Origin: Desulfonatronovibrio magnus
GTDB lineage: Bacteria; Desulfobacterota; Desulfovibrionia; Desulfovibrionales; Desulfonatronovibrionaceae
Direction of reading: 5' to 3'
Assembly (NCBI RefSeq): GCF_000934755.1
Contig: NZ_KN882180.1
Location: 29,433-93,432 of the forward strand
DNA: 64,000 nucleotides
Shown here: piece after piece, positions 61,601-64,000 of the stretch
Layout: each line of letters begins with the position of its first letter
Position numbering within the stretch: position 1 is the stretch's first letter
Translations under genes and position numbers: made by a program
Notes under the pieces: model-generated
What the model saw: only the letters and a program-made list of their open reading frames with translations
What the model was told of the DNA's origin: nothing
Databases searched by the model: none

Positions 61601-62211
61601 ACAAGTTTGTCTTTGTCTATGTCAATTATTTTTTTCAGCCGGCTCAAGCTCAGGATCACACTGCGCCTTGTAGCCGGGATAGCTCCGCCAGTAAGTCCTG
61701 ACCCTCCTCCCCTGGGAACTATGGAAAAGCCCATTTCATTGGCAAGTTTGACAATGCTTTGAATTTCCTTTGTGTTTTCAGGAAAAAGAACCATCATGGG
61801 CAGTTCCATACGCAGATCCGTGGCATCAGTCGCGCATTCAATGAGATTATTAGGAGTGGTAACAATATTATTTCTAAGGAGATGCCTGCTCAGATTTCTT
61901 ATGACCTGGCCCTTGAATTCCTGGTCGGCAATAAACTCCTGCCAGTATTTTTCCAAGCGTGTTGATATGTCCTGAAAATACTGAGGAGACAGGGTGGATC
62001 TCTCAGAGTTGAGTCTGGCCCATACGCTTTGCTGCACAAGATCAGGGTTGATAAATGGATTGTATCTGATTAAAAACAGCTCACCAGCTAAGCTTAAAGC
62101 AAGATCGCGAACAGATTCAGGCCAGGAATTGAAGTTTTCCTGGCTCATGCGCAGCACTCTGGTTATGAGCTTGTCAGCGGGCAGGGAAATATGAGGTTTT
62201 TTATTGGACAT
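58663..62211 (-). CDS. Large FAD/Fe-S oxidoreductase, D-lactate dehydrogenase type (GlcD-GlcF fusion)
   Basis: A 1182-residue fusion. An N-terminal part of unknown role (about 1-130) is followed by a PCMH FAD-binding domain (IVPRGGGSGLTGGAIPATRR near 168-187), the FAD-oxidase C-terminal domain (HMHAGDGNCHVNIP, SGEHGIGITK), two [4Fe-4S] motifs (CSRCGKCKQTCP and CTACGKCTQACP) and a C-terminal CCG-domain pair (YFPGCGGSLFY, HLCCGYPLLAGG, CHAEWTG, CCGESGLG). D-lactate or another 2-hydroxyacid is oxidised with electrons passed through the clusters. Desulfovibrio has a protein of this size and order. GGGAG is 7 nt before the ATG. Confidence 0.86.
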   Translation of the reverse strand: MSNKKPHISLPADKLITRVLRMSQENFNSWPESVRDLALSLAGELFLIRYNPFINPDLVQQSVWARLNSERSTLSPQYFQDISTRLEKYWQEFIADQEFKGQVIRNLSRHLLRNNIVTTPNNLIECATDATDLRMELPMMVLFPENTKEIQSIVKLANEMGFSIVPRGGGSGLTGGAIPATRRSVILSLSRLKKIIDIDKDKLVLHAQTGVITLDAIKAAAKQDLLFTVDPASKAASSLGGNISENAGGPFAFEYGTTIDNILSYKMVMASGDLIEVRRVNHPGHKILDHEQVKFEVLDENGKVTDTIILGGADIRTPGLGKDVTNKYLGGLPGIQKEGVDGIITEASFTLHPMMALSRVLCLEFYGHSMHNAMLVIKDIVGLRDKIRKTGDLVKISALEEFGSKYVQAIEYLKKSDQYEGEPISVLILQLDSNDLEALNQSVESIVDICAPYDQVDVFVARDAKEAELFWEDRHKLSAITKRTSGFKINEDVVIPLDVIPQFSDFIEELNLYYLALAYRKALNKVLDLSGVDMDDEFIHMELDVAMGVLKNKTSKDNLPEQVFHVQIGFFFQDLKGRYPELRESLEAILAELNNTRIVVANHMHAGDGNCHVNIPVNSNDPDMMHLAEEAAGKVFEEVLKLNGQVSGEHGIGITKIGFLSLEKIAALKDYKAVIDPRDVFNPQKLVRRDLPVHPYTFSFNQLIEDLSKTGLEEKDRLINLLRSIQTCSRCGKCKQTCPMYLPQKGLLFHPRNKNIAMGALIEALYYTQIIQGDPDSEVIGHLRRIMEHCTACGKCTQACPVKIENARAALEMRSFLDLNKASGHPVKNRVLKYLSNDPQKNIPRAAKLAGIGQRIQNTALGIVPSFWRKKLTNPLLRDKSPGIGLRNLSDALRLDKNNIFIPEQNDSQQTVIYFPGCGGSLFYRDIGMAAVALLLKSGTSVILPSAHLCCGYPLLAGGCGESFIKIQEGNKKTLRRLLHTATDQGLEVGHILTSCGTCREGVSDYHLKGNAGDLVHKDVTQFLLEVLPPSTQKVSEPLLYHPACHAEWTGVNSLKAGDIYAERLGSFLNASVEISPGCCGESGLGAMTTPQIYNLIRSKKQEILSEQLPRYTENSTFIVGCPSCKIGISRSINELKHKILVLHTLEFLAELFFGPQWQKKLLKQISQGKRNGSVVQTLSWD

Positions 62212-62551
62212 GGGTGTGCTCCCTTATTATTTTGGATGAACCATTCAACATAAGTACTCGGAAACTGAAAAGCAAGAACTGATTTTTTCCTTTTTGCGGG
62301 AAAGCTTGACTTATGCTTGAATGGTCGTAAATTTTAGCTCTCAAGTATACTGAAACCTCTTAAAAACCGGACAGTCAAAAGCTGCCATGCAACTTTTTGG
62401 ATTTATTGCACTATTATTAACTTTACAGATCCTGAAGTGCTTCACACTTAGACTCCTGAAATCGCGATGTTTATTTCTTTAACTGTTAACAACTAACAGA
62501 TAACTGATAACTTTTTATACTCAAGTAAAAAAACAACAATTGAATTCATAT
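62212..62551. other. Divergent region with heptad repeats upstream of the sigma-54 activator gene
   Basis: The 340-bp region between two divergent genes holds a five-unit AACNNNN heptad array (62481-62515: AACTGTT, AACAACT, AACAGAT, AACTGAT, AACTTTT). No sigma-54 (GG-N10-GC) or sigma-70 promoter could be called with confidence. Confidence 0.5.
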
Positions 62552-63931
62552 ATGACCAGTATCATATCTATTGATAAAAATCAGGATTACCAGAATCTCA
62601 TTAAAGACTCTCTCCCAGTTTCATATGACTTGAGTTTGTGCAACCATGTGGAGGAATTGGAATATTCTTATCCCCAAAAGAGCTTTGATCTGGGGATTAT
62701 AGATTTGAATGCTGGAGGAGCAGAGAATCTGACTTCTCTGAATACTCTTTCCAAACATCTGCATGACTCTCCTATTATTGTCACCAGCGAAAAAGAAGAT
62801 GCTGACTGGGTTGTAAAAGTGGTTAAAGCCGGTGCGTTTGATTTTCTGTCCAAGCCGTTTTCCGGGGAAAAACTGAGGCTTGTAGTGGACAGAGCCTTGG
62901 AAAAAACCAGACTCAAGGATGAAATCGACTACTTACGTCGGCAGCAGGATGTAATTTATGATCTGGACAAGATTATTGCTGCAAGTCCTTCCATGAAGGC
63001 TGTCATGTCGCTGGTCAGAAAGTACAGCAGTTCAGATGCCAATATTCTCATCACTGGTGCAACAGGCACCGGAAAAAGTTTTCTGGCAGGTGCCATACAT
63101 TTTAACAGTCTTAGAAAGGCTGAGCCCTTTGTTAAAATAAACTGCGCCAATATTCCTGAAACTCTGCTTGAAAGCGAGCTTTTTGGTCATGAAAAGGGTG
63201 CTTTTACAGGCGCGGTCAAGACCAGGAAGGGGCGCGTGGAACAGGCCAGGGGCGGAACTGTTTTTCTGGATGAAATAGGGGAAATGAGCCCAGGACTTCA
63301 GTCCAAATTTCTTCAAGTAGTTGAGGAAAAATCCTTTGAACGGCTGGGTGGCAACAAAACTATCAAGGTTGACGTGCGATTCATAGTAGCCACCAATCAG
63401 GATCTTGCAGAAATGGTCAGGGAAGGGGAGTTTCGCCAGGATCTTTACTTCCGGCTCAATGTTCTGGCTATTCATTTGCCGGCTTTAGCTCTGCGCCAGG
63501 ATTGTATCCCACTGCTTGCTGATCATCTTTTATCCAGAATCTGTCGCAGAACCAGTAAGAGTATTAAGGCTTTCAGCAGCCGGGCTCTGCAGAAGCTCAA
63601 AGAATACCCGTGGCCAGGAAATATTCGAGAGTTGTCCAATGTTATAGAGCGGGCAGTACTTCTGGAAAACGGACCGGTAATCAGGGACAGCGCAATTCAG
63701 TTGAGTCCTGATGAAGCTGTGGTGGCCAGGGTAAAGCAGGGATCTAAAAGTAAAAGGCTTGATGAATCAGAATACAAGACAATTCTCGATGCCCTGGAAA
63801 GTAACCTTTGGGTTCAGAAAAAAGCTGCCCAGCAACTTGGCATTTCACCAAGATCTCTGAACTATAAAATCAACAAGTTAGGTATCACTCACTGGAGCTG
63901 GAGGAGAAACAAAGGGGTTGGTGAATTATAG
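62552..63931 (+). CDS. NtrC-family sigma-54-dependent response regulator
   Basis: A 459-residue transcription activator. The N-terminal receiver (about 1-115) has Asp51 in [10 protein letters not shown] and Lys101, but its first acidic residues are reduced to a single Asp8, so phosphorylation may be atypical. The AAA+ domain has Walker A GATGTGKS at 169-176, GAFTGA at 216-221 for sigma-54 contact, and FLDEIGEM for Walker B. A Fis-type helix-turn-helix closes the protein ([19 protein letters not shown]). The ATG at 62552 is preferred to the TTG at 62540; neither has a clear binding site. The partner kinase is not visible. Confidence 0.9.
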   Translation: MTSIISIDKNQDYQNLIKDSLPVSYDLSLCNHVEELEYSYPQKSFDLGIIDLNAGGAENLTSLNTLSKHLHDSPIIVTSEKEDADWVVKVVKAGAFDFLSKPFSGEKLRLVVDRALEKTRLKDEIDYLRRQQDVIYDLDKIIAASPSMKAVMSLVRKYSSSDANILITGATGTGKSFLAGAIHFNSLRKAEPFVKINCANIPETLLESELFGHEKGAFTGAVKTRKGRVEQARGGTVFLDEIGEMSPGLQSKFLQVVEEKSFERLGGNKTIKVDVRFIVATNQDLAEMVREGEFRQDLYFRLNVLAIHLPALALRQDCIPLLADHLLSRICRRTSKSIKAFSSRALQKLKEYPWPGNIRELSNVIERAVLLENGPVIRDSAIQLSPDEAVVARVKQGSKSKRLDESEYKTILDALESNLWVQKKAAQQLGISPRSLNYKINKLGITHWSWRRNKGVGEL

Positions 63932-63964
63932 CTTGAACCTGATTCGGGCCTGTTTTTTTGCGTA

Positions 63965-64000
63965 AGCTGAAGGCTGAAGGCTGAAGACTGAAGGCTGAAG
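63965..64000. repeat. Heptad tandem array, GGCTGAA type, cut by the window end
   Basis: Five contiguous units (AGCTGAA, GGCTGAA, GGCTGAA, GACTGAA, GGCTGAA) and one more base. It follows the activator gene by about 30 bp and continues beyond the window. Confidence 0.85.

Noticed and set aside
62212..62551. A sigma-54 promoter upstream of the activator gene
   Set aside because: No correctly spaced GG/GC pair with the conserved flanks was found.

Overview
The window is a chromosomal segment of a Gram-negative, anaerobic bacterium, most likely a sulfate-reducing deltaproteobacterium of the Desulfovibrionales. This is inferred from gene content and order, not from a marker gene: psd-pssA-leuA-leuC-leuD-leuB in one row, a 1182-residue FAD/Fe-S D-lactate-type dehydrogenase, an archaeal-type aldolase for aromatic amino acid synthesis, a DUF362 ferredoxin and a DUF6800-like basic miniprotein. 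Outer-membrane genes (FadL, LptD) confirm a diderm cell. No rRNA gene, tRNA gene, CRISPR array or intact transposase was recognised.

Layout. 1-4.4 kb is accessory: the 5' end of a small gene, about 2 kb of dense repeats, a PD-(D/E)XK/AAA-ATPase gene and a truncated Rpn-like gene joined to its 3' end. 5-9 kb holds fadL, a DUF362 ferredoxin gene, a 38-codon basic protein and an FmdB-like gene, separated by MITEs. 9.2-13.6 kb is an overlapping gene row (purB, pyrE, lipoprotein, L,D-transpeptidase, membrane protein). 13.9-24 kb has a TIM-barrel protein, an RNA pseudouridine synthase, a secreted beta-propeller-like protein, an RNA m5C methyltransferase, ADTH synthase, moeA and the minus-strand row dut-argD-prmA. 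24-31 kb has glgP-tlyA-trmH, shikimate kinase, a DUF2271 protein and a DUF523/DUF1722 protein. 32-38.5 kb has ispG, rpsF-rpsR-rplI, dnaB, a PaaK-type ligase and a queuosine-precursor transporter. 38.5-43.9 kb is the minus row lptD-mutL-purD. 44.8-54.9 kb is phoH-ybeY-cgeB-like-psd-pssA-leuACDB. 55-64 kb has a minus-strand tRNA thiolase/sulfur-carrier pair, a CheY-like protein, the minus row dld-ruvX-mltG and a sigma-54 activator.

The most unusual content is intergenic. (i) Mini-modules of about 35-48 bp fold on paper into complete three-way junctions: a 7-bp outer stem plus two triloop hairpins. Stem sequences differ between modules while pairing is kept, and filled and empty sites can be compared inside other repeats. 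(ii) At least 14 tandem arrays, built from several unrelated words, all have a period of exactly 7 bp, like the STRR repeats of cyanobacteria; one array encodes the tail of PhoH and another precedes ybeY. (iii) A MITE family of about 180 bp has 18-bp inverted ends and 8-bp target duplications, which fits IS66-type mobilisation. (iv) Large modular repeats (called modules A, B, C and E here) occur in both orientations and share a small nested hairpin with the MITE family.

The genes themselves are mostly core metabolism, envelope biogenesis, translation and RNA modification. The repeats sit almost only between transcription units or at their edges.
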